From Vandiemenella viatica (Eukaryota; Arthropoda; Insecta; Orthoptera; Morabidae), in NCBI GenBank assembly GCA_031002005.1, contig CM061920.1, forward strand, positions 115,000,095-115,064,094: a stretch of DNA of 64,000 nt. The letters run 5' to 3'. Shown here piece by piece: positions 35,056 to 45,930 of the stretch. The number at the start of each line of letters is the position of its first letter. Position 1 is the first letter of the stretch. Made by a program: the position numbers and the translations under genes. The notes beneath the pieces are model-generated. The model worked only from the letters and a program-made list of their open reading frames with translations. It had not been told where the DNA came from and did no database searches.

Positions 35056-36104
35056 CATTTAATTCAACAACTTGATGGTATCAAGGTAAAGGATCCACAT
35101 GTAGTCAAGCAAATCATTAATTTGGGAACATAAGGAACTATGTCGTAGAAGAATTTTCAACCTTCTCACAAATTTTGATTCAATGATAAAGGTAATTTAA
35201 TCTTTAATCCTCTTCTGTAGGTTAGAAAATAAAGAGTGATTTACAAAATCTTGGTTTAATTCAGCTTCAATAGTCCTAAAAGAACAACTTAAGTTTATTT
35301 TTCAGTGATCACTGATGTCCATAATATGACAGAACATATGGAGCATGAACAAGGTGTTATGAGCTTAGAGTGCCTTAGCGTGAATAAATTATTTCCTATA
35401 GTTTATAACCACTTATTTCCACATATGGTGTAATGGAAGAGTTTTCTTGATCCTTCATCTTGGCTCTTTCTGATCAATCTCAATAATTTTTTTTAATACA
35501 CCCTAGTAACCTTAATAACTGGGAGCAACTACATTTCAATTTCCATATCATTAGAATGTATCCTAGTGAATAAGTAGTGATAATTAAGACTACATGTAGA
35601 TTAGCGGAGTAGAATAAAGTATCTGGAGAAAACGCATGGAAAAATAATAGTATGGGTAAACAAGAATTTAGAATCAGGTATAGACAATAATATAGTGATA
35701 AATACGTTTAATTTTTTAGTGAAACCGTAACCCAACGAGTTTAATTATGTGAAAACTCTTGTAAGCATACAATTTTTTGGTAAAATAGTGATTAATCGTA
35801 TTTTTCTCTGCAGAACACACATTTCTATGTATTAAATTCATTTATACTAACAAATTTTGATTTTTTTGCCAGTGTTATTGAAAGAATGTCAGAATTTGTA
35901 ACTGATTTTCAAGCTACAATCCAAACAGTCTCATCAATGACTCAATGTCAAATATTTTACAGCACTACCCAAAGCTGAAAAATATATCCAGTTTCATAAA
36001 ATTGACACTGTGATTTTGTCTGTTCTTACATTATAAATAAAAAAATTTATCTTATTTTTAAATTGTTACTAAGGTAACTTTAATATTTTATTTCTTGCGT
36101 GAAA
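35056..36104. other. intronic sequence with no recognised feature
   Basis: AT-rich; no protein family, no repeat structure seen. Confidence 0.5.
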
Positions 36105-36255
36105 AGTTCTTGGGCCATCCACCAGGGAAGTGCTCCCTCGGTGGGAGGCCCAAGAACTGTTCACACAGGGAAGTGCTCCCTCCGTGAGAGGCCCATGAAC
36201 TGTTCACACAGGGAAGTGCTCCCTCCGTGAGAGGCCCATGAACTGTTCACACGGC
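36105..36255. repeat. 43-bp minisatellite, three copies
   Basis: Units start at 36123, 36166 and 36209, each reading 'cagggaagtgctccctc' and then 'gaggccca' and 'gaactgttcaca'. Within each unit GGGA and TCCC can pair. The first unit is preceded by 'agttcttgggcc' at 36105, the complement of its own 'ggcccaagaact'. Confidence 0.95.
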
Positions 36256-38619
36256 TGATACACAGGGAAAGTATTCTTTCTTTCAATTTATTTCTTGTTT
36301 TTCAAAAGTTGATTTTATTGCCATATAGCTTTTGGTGTTCAAAATTAACTTAAAGCATGCTTTGAGCATTTTGAGAATTTTTTTGCCATAAGAATCTCTA
36401 CTTCCAGTTGCAAGTACGGCCAGAATCCTGCTGCCACACATGCCAACAGGCTGTTATCTGAAGACATTATGTGTAGCAGCAGCTGAGATATGAGCAAACT
36501 TTCAGCAATAGAAAGACATTCAAATTAGTTTAAATAGAAATTATTCAAGTGAACTTTCAGTAGAATGCTTTAATTAAAGAAAATATAATTTTTCTCACTT
36601 GTAATTTAATATATGCATATCTATATCTACAAAACGAAAACCGGATAAAATTGAAAAATAAAAACTCAGAAACTACTGAGCAGATTTCGATGGGGTTTTC
36701 ACAGTTTTAAAGCTTAGAATCTCAGTTCAGTAGTTTGGTATGTCATATTTCAGCATAACATCATTCCGGAGGTTTAAATGAAATTCTGAACTTATAATGA
36801 CAAATATCAAAGTTTGAATCACTAGATGTTGCATATTCCGCAGTCCACACAAAATACAGAACTATATTGTCTCTGACTATAGCCTTTAATGAACGCAATA
36901 AGGGCAGTTTACAATAATAACTATTTTGCATATTCTACATAAACAAAACTTGAGATATTCTTTCCTTTAAATCGAGATGTTCAGTTTTTAAACGCCGTAG
37001 ATATCCGTATTGAATGCGAGAAATTAATAACGATAAAAACAACAGAGATTTTCTTTGATCCAAATCTCTATAGCACAACAACGTCTTCAGCTATCATATA
37101 CAGTTTAGAAAAACTGAACATTTTCGTATTAAATTCGGCACTAAACACATGAGTTACTGACATAATAGAGCTTTCAATCGTATTATAATCTGTTTAAGTT
37201 CTCGATATATCGAATGTCAGACAAAAATATCTAGCGTTTGGAGCTGAAATTAAAGTCATTCTGTTCATAATAATTAATGTGTAGGCTGATGGTTTTTAAT
37301 ATACATAGAACGTTGTATTAAGCCTTTAGTGTTGCAAAGAAAAACAGTTTAGGACAACAAAACAGTTTTTCTTCATTTTATAATTTATTGCGTTGTTTAG
37401 TAATGCAGTTTCTGTGATAACCATGGTGCCACAGTCTGTAACTACCTGAAATAAATCGAAAGAATTTCTTTTTTTATTTCCCGCTTATATCTGAATACTT
37501 GATATACAACTCTGAATACCTGATATTCAACTATACAGATTCGGAATAGATTTTAATTTTGAGCTACAGTGCAAGATGAAATAGCATAATGATAATTTTT
37601 TTAGTTCCAGCGGCAGATGAGTCAACACAATGAGACACATCTAATTTTTGATGCTACGAAAACTCGGTCAAAATCGATTCAGCAGTTTTCACATAATGCT
37701 TGATTATTCGTAAAGTAAATGTATCGTAACGGCTTAAGACTACATAAAATTTTATTTTTGAGCCAAAACTTTCAAATTCTGAAAATCCATTGAAAATATG
37801 TATTTTTTGTGTGATGCCGGAATAAGCAGACACATTCCAGATACTTACATGACATATAATAATCGATGTAAAGGTATCAAAGAGGAGCAAGATTTGGCTA
37901 CATGACGATTTAACGTTCTCTATTAATCATATCAGGGCAAAAAAAGGTAAAGCATCGCCTGCAAACTCGCTAAGTCACAAACCCTCCAATAGTGAGATGT
38001 TATTTAGAGTGATAAGTGGTGATGTGACATCATCTATTCTAGCATCTACTGATGGATTTGACTCAAAAACCGTTATTGAAATGGTTTAAAGAAAATGTAG
38101 ATCCGTTCAGGTGATGTAGCATTCCCACAAGCGAATATTAAATATTTAATTATCATGCAATAACATCATATAATTCCTATAGGTGTGTTAAGTAACTAGA
38201 AGAATACAGTATGAAGTAAGCAGTATATAATTTTATAAATATTCCATCGAAAGCAACTGTTCGAATCTTACACCCCCTCCCCCCACACATACACACACAG
38301 TTCGGTTTAAAATTTGTTGAAAACATAACTTATTAAATTTGACGCTCTGGAAGGTCTTGTGGAGATTGAGACGTTGACTATTGTAGCGCTGATATTGGCC
38401 GTTAGGAATGCCTGACTAGGCTTTATATTATTAATCTGGTAACAAGACATATTTCCGCAATTTTTGAATAATAATTTCATAAATAAATCCGTCAGAACAC
38501 GTTCTTGATGATATTATTTAAACAATTTTTGTTCAACAACTAGGAAATAAGAACTGTTACCAGATTAATAAGCAGTATATGTTCATGATGGCAGAAATAG
38601 AATATGTTGCAAGTGTCTG
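36256..38619. other. intronic sequence, part of a dispersed repeat
   Basis: No coding signal. The stretch from 36622 ('tctatatctacaaaacgaaa') includes 'ctactgagcagatttcgatg', wording common to interspersed repeats of many insects. The part around 37780-37850 matches 540-600. A 16-bp inverted pair, TTATTAATCTGGTAAC near 38428 and its complement near 38558, is also present. Confidence 0.5.
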
Positions 38620-39110
38620 CGCGGTTCGCCTGCAAAGTAGTTGCCACAATTACAGACTGTATATTTGGCTGTTTAGATTTACTGAAATACATCGTGTATG
38701 ATTAATGTACACTTGCGATACAAATAGAACGTGGCGATTTCATCGGCCGTGTATAAAATGCGTCTGGACGGTCTCCTGCAGAATGTGTGCGAAAATTACA
38801 TTCAGTATAAATGGCTGTTTAAATTTACTGAAATGCATCGTATATCATTAAAGTAAACTTATGATAGGAATAAAAGATGATTCCAGTTGGAAATTTAGCA
38901 GGTGGTGATTTTATTGACCATGTACGAGTTGCGTCTGCACGACCCTACTGCAGAATAGGTCGATAATCACATATGGTATATATGGCTGTTTAAATTTACT
39001 GAAATACATCGTATATCATTAAAGTACACTTGTGATACGAATAAGACATGATTCCACTTGGGAATTTAGAATGTGGTGACTTTATTGACAGTTTATGAGT
39101 TGCATCTTGA
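38620..39110. repeat. tandem repeats of ~140-175 bp, three copies
   Basis: The phrase 'ggctgtttaaatttactgaa' (first copy 'ggctgtttagatttactgaa') recurs at about 38671, 38811 and 38986, each time followed by 'catcgtatatcattaa'-like sequence. The units are of unequal length. Confidence 0.85.
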
Positions 39111-39690
39111 ATCTGAATTTCAAATGCGCGGGCTCCTACAACTTTCTTTTCCTGTGTGCGCTTGTGGCGCTTCCTTAAGGCGACAGGTAGGAACTATACC
39201 TTGTGAAACCAAAGCCTTCTAATCACACCTATTCTGTATGTATATCCATTTTTATGTATGTGGTATGTAACAATGTGCGTAATGATTCGATTTTCGAGAA
39301 GCAACATTAGCAAATGTAATTAGGTTGAAATGTAACCTGGACTAAAATGAAAACTGACATTCTGTATCAAAGCATCCGAACCACCCCATTCTTAGAACTG
39401 TGTTGCTAACTCACCGTTTAGTTTAGTACCGGAAATGGCCAGTACGAATTCATTTAAGCTTGGTAAGTATGAATCTATTCAAACGAATAAAAATAGTGTA
39501 CGGGTAAATCAAATTAAAGCCATTCCTTTCTTGATAGGGTGCTGGTGAATCTAGGTATGCTTTAATTCCGGAAATTGATGGCGCAAATTGTATGAAACTT
39601 GGTACATGTTACTCAACGCGTGAATAATAACAGTGTATGGGTAAATCAATACCAACTAAACCGGGCAACACCGGGAACTTAATGTGAATC
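39111..39690. repeat. dispersed repeat matching 0.6-1.1 kb
   Basis: 'gaaaactgacattctgtatc' and 'accaccccattctta' match 670-720. The stretch ends with 'aaaccgggcaacaccgggaa' near 39670, an ending seen in many invertebrate interspersed repeats. Class unclear. Confidence 0.5.
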
Positions 39691-41048
39691 TTAAAAACGA
39701 GAACAACATATTTGAGGGATGATTAGATCTAACATAATTATTATACCAAGTCATGAAGCTCAATAAACAGAACTAATATTTTGAGAAATTTAACACTCTA
39801 TGACATAGTTACAATAGTGAATAACTGTCTCAGAGCAGATACACAGAAAGTTTTTTTTGGAGGAAAACATGTATATTAAACTTTGCATTTTACACCAGTA
39901 AGATGTAAATAGCAAAATACAGCAGCATTTATATACACATCAACAATACACAACACCGAATTTTAATATATGTGGGTAGCTTAAGAGAGACTTGAGGTTT
40001 ACTGAATGTATGGTATTGTTTTGAATAAGTCGAAGAGTAAGATTGAATTATCAAAGGAACACAAGTTTAATCAGTTCAGGAAAGAAGTTAACCTTTGTTA
40101 AAGTCTTAGTATCTTAAACTTCTAAAACATGAAGTTTTACATTAAATTTTAACTAATTCTGGTATACAACAGCTATTGATTTTCATTTGGTAATGTATAG
40201 TTGATTAAATCAAACAATTTTGGTTTCATATTCAATTGCACAGATAACTCTGAAGAGAGTTTTGTAAGTAGTGCTGAGAGTTTGAATTCAGTGTATCCGC
40301 TGTGCATTGTTAAAAAAACATTCTGGGACGAATGTCTTATTTAGGACCTGCAAAATTGATGAAAATTTCCTATGAAAAATCGCATGCGATATTACATACA
40401 CTGAGATAAAGTACAAATATTGACCTTTCTAAAGAGTTCTCGGTAAGGAAGTTTTTGTTTTTGACTAATATAGCATTCTAATAGCTCCTATGAAAATATT
40501 TATTTGTGAAAAGTTTGAATAAAAAATGATGCTATAAGATATGACTTAATAAAAAGAGGAGGAGAAAACCCACAAGTTCTGTTGCTAAAGAAATTATTCT
40601 CAACACAAAGTTGACAGTAGTAATGAGGTATGTTCTTGCCAGTTAAGGTTATTTTCTATTTGAGTTAGTTGTAACTTTATACTCTTTGTTTAAACATTAT
40701 AATCTTTACAGAAATAAATAACGACTGGAAATGGTGAAAACGTGAACATGGCAGATGTAGAAAGTTTCAGGATGAACCTATATTCATTAGTAAAACCAAA
40801 AATTAACAGATTGGAAGTCAGAAAGTTCATATGACCCTTGTACAAATGTAGTTAAGTGTGAATATTATTGTCACTGCAATATTATGTTTTGACGTAAAGT
40901 AAAAACATTAGTGGTTCCTAGGAATGAATTTTGTTACCCTGTTACATGTTCCCCCAGTCTGATGAGGAATCTGCACTTAGTTTAGAAAAGGATTTAAAAA
41001 TCCTAATTCACTAATTTCCAGACTTATAAAGTGATTTATGTTACTTAC
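39691..41048. other. intronic sequence next to a MIC60 exon
   Basis: No recognised repeat or frame. It is the donor side of the 29-kb intron. Confidence 0.6.
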
Positions 41049-41253
41049 TGCAAAATGTTTACGTGCTTGTTCCACTTTTTTCCAATACCTTTCAGTGATA
41101 CCAGCTTTACTTTGATCCACAGCAAATTCTCTTTTTGCAGCTTCAAGTTCCTGTTGTATACGCATGAGATTATCTTTTGCTGCATCTTTCAGGGTATCAG
41201 GTACTTTCAAATTACTGTCTTCCAAAAGAGATCTAAGTTTATCCAAGTTTGAC
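41049..41253 (-). CDS. IMMT: MIC60/mitofilin exon
   Basis: A 205-nt exon reading SNLDKLRSLLEDSNLKVPDT, then LKDAAKDNLMRIQQELEAAK and ITERYWKKVEQARKHFA. The YWKKVEQARKHFA end joins EELEAIFP of exon 11813-11950 to give the family's conserved junction. The acceptor is tttttcag at 41254-41261, and the donor GTAAGT just below 41049 is perfect consensus. It begins with the last base of an Arg codon, so the upstream exon must end in phase 2, as exon 41426-41467 does. Confidence 0.93.
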
Positions 41254-41425
41254 CTGAAAAACGAAAAACACGCAATTTCTAATACTTTGAAATAATAACT
41301 GGACTACATCTTTTTGGATCATTTTTATAATAATTTTTTTGGCGTTACTGTTTTTAATATCTCTAACTGAAACATAAATCTAAAACGTAACACCAACAAG
41401 GACTGCAATTTTTATAGGCTCTTAC

Positions 41426-41467
41426 CTTTCGTAAAGCTTAATTTTTGTATGTAAGGTAATCTGTGCT
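41426..41467 (-). CDS. IMMT: probable short MIC60 exon
   Basis: It ends ...CTTTACGAAAG with a GTAAG donor and leaves AG, which with the first G of exon 41049-41253 makes Arg (KIKLYER|SNLDKL). The acceptor is most likely TAG at 41468-41470, giving AQITLHTKIKLYER. A 172-bp intron separates it from the next exon. The donor and phase are good; the start is not certain, and the peptide is too short to prove by itself. Confidence 0.55.
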
Positions 41468-42261
41468 CTACGCATGGTTTGGATTCCACATAGGAAAATC
41501 CAAAGAAAGGCAAAAGGTAAAAAACAAAATTAGGATACAATTTAGCAGCTAAAATAAGTGAATTGTTGTTATTTAAAAATTAAAATCACATATGATGGCT
41601 TGAGAAGAAGCAGTCTCAAAAGCAAAATAACACTGCATACAGACTATATCAGCCTCTTTGCAACAAATTTCTTTATCACATGGTATAATGTGATGGGCAG
41701 TTAAATATTAATAAATATTAACACCTTTCAAGTGAATGTAATTAACACCGGGTGACATGGGACGGTGTGGAAGGGTGCTTCCGCAGAATTTGGCAATGTT
41801 CGCTAGGAGGAGATACGTGGATGGTTTGCGGGAGAATGCACTAGTGCATACAAGGACTTGCCTGCCAGTGCCCTGAGGCAACACACCACATGTTGTGGAA
41901 CACACAGGTGGCCCAGTGGTGGGTGGTTATTATTGTCATTCATTCATGTTTTTCTTGTAATTCCTGCCTGAAGTAGTCTAGTGATAGTAATTATTATTAT
42001 TATTCGAGTTTTTTTTATTAATGTCCAAAATAAGTCATTCTCCTATTTAGCATTTCAACATTTAGATTTGTTTCATTTAAATATTTAGGGTCACATTTTA
42101 AGAAAGCATACTTACATTCAAACCAGAGAAATAATTAAAAATTTGATAAATAATAATTTTAATGAGAAAAAATAATAGGAATAACTTATGTAACACTGGT
42201 AGGTAATACAATATCAGTTTGATTATAGTGTTACTATGTTTTGTGCTAGGTTGTTTTTACG

Positions 42262-42445
42262 ATGTTGTCAAAAAGAAAACATAGTTCCCTGTGGACACAT
42301 TTCACTGAAGAGGCAGATAAAAATAGCAAAATGTAACTACTGCTCTACATTAATAAGTACTGCAGGAGGCTCAAACAGAAATTTAGCCTGGCATACGAAG
42401 GCAAAACACGCTTTGATCCCCTTAATAATTGAAAGACAACACTGA
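42262..42445 (+). pseudogene. BED-type zinc finger fragment (hAT-like)
   Basis: Frame 1 from ATG 42262 reads MLSKRKHSSLWTHFTEEADK; a one-base shift near 42320 gives AKCNYCSTLISTAGGSNRNL and then AWHTKAKH. Together they show the BED finger pattern (W-x2-F, C-x2-C, then N-L-x2-H-x4-H). BED fingers open many hAT transposases and ZBED proteins. The rest of a transposase is not seen, so this is a broken amino-terminal piece. Confidence 0.75.
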
Positions 42446-42596
42446 TATGTAATAGGCTATTTTACAGTATTAAAAAAATGTCATAAATTGAACTCATTCT
42501 CGTAGATTAATGCTTCCGGAAGCTAATTTTTTCAATTTTGAAATAAAAGTGGATTATTTTTATAAAAAAGGGAAATAAAAATTATACTTTTCTTAC

Positions 42597-42635
42597 CTCT
42601 GGTCAGGTGACAGGATTGGTGGTCGCTTGAGTGAC
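42597..42635 (-). CDS. possible MIC60 exon end
   Basis: On the minus strand, SLKRPPILSPDQ is followed by AG and a good donor GTAAG at 42592-42596. AG joined to the first base of exon 41426-41467 makes Arg, so phase agrees (SPDQ-R-AQITL). Against it: the upstream side runs straight into the left arm of the inverted repeat at 42631, so no independent acceptor can be defined. The upper limit given is only where the repeat begins. Confidence 0.3.
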
Positions 42636-44804
42636 ATCACACGTCTGTAAATGCTGCGGCTGGGAATGGAGCGTTTCCTATTATCCAAGTTTTCAACTAT
42701 TTTTATTGTTTGTTGCTGGTCATTAACTGTTAATGAAATTTCATTTTGACTACAAAATTGATAACAATTTGTAAAAGCCTACAGCCGAAAAATATCGAAA
42801 ATAGACCCCTCATTTACGGGGCTAACTACAGAAAAAAAAAACCACTTTTATTCTTCTGAGCTTAAAATGTAACAGCTTCAATTTGAGACTTATTTATATT
42901 TAAATTGAAAGTTAGAGATTGATTGTTTTGCATTAGCAAACCATACGTTGGAAAAGTCTGTACACGAAATTTGTGCATTTGCTGAAAATAAAGAAAAGTT
43001 GTATGGGTATCGACAATATGCACAAACAAATGAATGTATTTCTTGTAGCTAATAAGCAGCTCTTTCAAATAAATATAGTAAGAGATCGGTATGTGGTATA
43101 ATAAACTAAAACTCAACATGAAATTGGCTCAGTAGTTTTTTTTTTAATTAAAAATAATCTCGCTCTGTTTAAATGATGTCATTGTATCAGGGAAAAATCA
43201 TGCGTAAACATACCTTGAGGCTCGCTAAATGCAATAGCAACACACAAATCACTACTAACACGCAGAAACACAGCGTAATCATCAACCAAGCTCAGTGGAA
43301 TGGTGCGGCTGACTGGAGCGCTTGCCCATTGTTGAAACTATTTTTTCTATTGTTAGGCGTGAATTTGTGGAAAATAAACCTTTGTTCCGAGTAATATGGT
43401 TTATCTACTTTGAATATAAATAACTATTTTGCCTTTGTAGACTATTATCAAAACTGTCTTTTGTCCTAGATTTAGAAAATATCACACTGTGCGGTGTCCT
43501 CCCGGATGTGAGGCCAGAGCATTAACTGCTGACTCACCACCCTCGGAACAATTGGATGTTGTGGGCCATTTTTCTAAATTGCAGATTAAAGATTATGGAT
43601 AAATGATATTTTTTGTCAATAAAACTGAATTTGTTTGTTTATTCATTTACCTACCTTGTTTCACTTCATCTCACATGAAGAAACTGTTAAATGTTTACTA
43701 TTAACATAAAGAGAAGCAATTAAGAAGTAGTGTCCGGATAGCTGCATGACTGAAGAGTGGTAATGGAATTCAGAATGTCCTACGTTCAAACCTTGGTTGG
43801 GATAATATTTTGTGTGTGCTTTTTTTTTTTTTTTTTTTGTTGGCTGTTTTTGCACTACGATGTTTTTATTCGAAGAATTCATAATAGTTGCTTAGCGTCA
43901 TGGAAGCGTATGAAACAAATTGCTAACAAACACGAAAAGTTTTAATTTTTAAACTTACCACAGAGAGAATATCATGCAAAAAATACAGGTGCATGGTGGT
44001 GAACAATGGAATTTATTTTAGATGTGACATCACTTGTAGAAATTTCATGCTTATCTTGCAACAGTTCTGGAACGCTTTGTGTCCTTTTCGTTGGAATTTT
44101 CACACGATGATACAACTGCAGGTTACCTTCCTGACATAACTGTGTCTATTAGGCAGTATTTACTTTTAATGAGCAAGTCATTTTCATTTTTTTTTAACCT
44201 GTTATTCGGTGTGCAAGTATCGGCCAATTTCCTTCCTGAAATCTTCTTTGGTTGTTTCAAGTAATAGTAATTCACTTGTTATCCAAAAATTGTGAAGCCG
44301 TCAGAAAAATGAAAAGAAAAATTAAATTGATGTTTTGGTGGCTTTTCAGGAAAAAATGGTTATGCGATGCAATCCACAGCAACTAGTATCCAAAGAAAAT
44401 GACGAAAGAAAACAAATTGAACATATTCCGAAGCGAGGATCGAACCTTAGGACCTTAACCCTAATAATTCTCACCTTAAACAACATATTACATTTAACTC
44501 TGCGAAATTGCGGTGTAAATGAGCTTCACAGAAAAACGTCAGTGATTTTTGAAGTTGTTACATTTTTAAGCTCCACAGAATAAAACTCAGTGGTTGTTTC
44601 TATAGCTAGCCCCAGAAATAAGGCGTCTACTTTCAATATTTTTCCGCTGTAGGCTTTTCCAAATTGTTTTCGATTTTATATTCAAAACAAACTTTCATTA
44701 ATAACAAGAAATAACCAGCAACAAACAATAAAACATAGTTGAAAACTTGGGTAATAGAAAACGCTCCATTTCCAGCGACAGCGTTTACAGACGTGTGACG
44801 TCAC
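42631..44804. repeat. long inverted-repeat element, ~255-bp arms
   Basis: Left arm 42631-42882 and right arm 44549-44804 are reverse complements at roughly 80% identity by eye. Shared landmarks are 'tcacacgtctgtaaa', 'tggagcgttt', 'attgtttgttgctgg' and 'aaaagcctacagc'. The 1.67-kb middle has no open reading frame of note but holds a SINE piece (43490-43560) and, at about 43735-43825, a tRNA-like line ('acgttcaaacc') ending in a run of T. Another 'ggttcgatcc' lies on the minus strand near 44436. Confidence 0.85.
43490..43560 (-). mobile_element. SINE family A head fragment
   Basis: 'gtcctcccggatgtgaggcc' followed by 'agagcattaactg' corresponds to 'gtcctcccgaatgcgaggcc' and 'agaacgctatccg' of the SINE at 60.5 kb. 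Only the tRNA-like head is left. Confidence 0.7.
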
Positions 44805-45699
44805 GACTGTCGTTGCAAGCGCCAGGCAGCAAATGAGCGTTTTGGCAGACTTTAAAATTCTTTAAATTTTAACTTTGAATTTTACGCAAAATAATGCACT
44901 TTTGTCAAAAAATCTCACCACTCGGTGAATAAGGTGTACCAATAAGCAATTTAAAACCATTTTCAAGAAGTAGTCAAATACCCTATTTAAACTCACTCCA
45001 ATCAAATCACATCCGAGTCGGAAAATATTATTTTGGCATCGTCAAATTTAGCTGGCTCCCAACAATCAATAAACCAATACATTTGCAGACCATCATGAGC
45101 CTGAAAGGTGTAGCATATAGACAGACAAGTTGCCAAGATGGTTGCTAAAAGCATTCATTAATTCCATATATTCATAGAAATTAAAAAATCGACTCTTTAT
45201 AAAAGGGTATTTAATTCATTAAAATTAACGAATTTATAATATTTTATAAGTAATGTTTTTTCAATGAACAAATAAATAAATTAATAAATCCATTTAAAAG
45301 TTAATATTCTAAAAATGTATGTAAAAAGTAAAAACAGAACAGTTGAATGCCCAATTTTACCCATTTGTGTAGAGGACAATGAGCACTTTGGTTTATCGGT
45401 GGCTACTGATCATGCTAATATCATTTAAAAGGGCTATTATTAATTATTGTTAAGAACGCCATACTAAATTCCACATGCAGAAGCGGTAGCGAAGCGAACA
45501 AATGATCTGTTTCTCTGGGTCTGGAATTCAAGATGGGCACTAACGAACCAAAAGAGCGGCCTAGTTCGCGAAGGAGCTGCAAACTAAACTGAGTGCTCTC
45601 AGTTGTGAACTATTATGTACAAGTCTAAAACCTATGCCACAAACTTTACCAAACAACACAACATAAGAGCTTTGTTGTTTATTTTTTTACTTATGGCTT
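44805..45699. other. no recognised feature
   Basis: AT-rich non-coding sequence; nothing identified. Confidence 0.5.
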
Positions 45700-45930
45700 T
45701 ATGTCTTGTCACTGTCAAGGTCATTAGAGGCAGGAAGGGACTGAGGACAAGGACCAGGAAGCAATCTGGCAATGGTTTTGAAGGAAGCATCCCGGCATTC
45801 GCCTAGAGTAATTTGGTGAAACCATGGATAACCCAAATCTGGATGCCTGGACGGGGATTTGAACCGGCACATCCCAAGAGCTTTGTAACAACTACACTTA
45901 TCTGCTGGCCAGACCAGCCAGAGCTTCCAG
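45700..45930 (-). mobile_element. tRNA-derived SINE, family A
   Basis: Contains 'gaaggaagcatcccggcatt', 'aaaccatggataacccaaat' and 'ggatgcctggacggggattt', matching the copy at 60.3-60.55 kb line for line. The B box is GGTTCAAATCCCC on the minus strand. The tRNA-like head is diverged. It abuts the overlapping 99-codon open frames at 45803-46120, which it creates. Confidence 0.85.

Larger units (their letters stand above)
11951..41048 (-). other. MIC60 intron of about 29.1 kb
   Basis: The exon pair 11813-11950 and 41049-41253 is continuous in protein and phase, so everything between is intron. Simple-sequence items not listed elsewhere include a C run near 12107, a T run at about 12342-12367, a T run near 13870, a T run near 16340 and an AT run near 31838. 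The intron carries mobile elements in both orientations. Confidence 0.85.
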
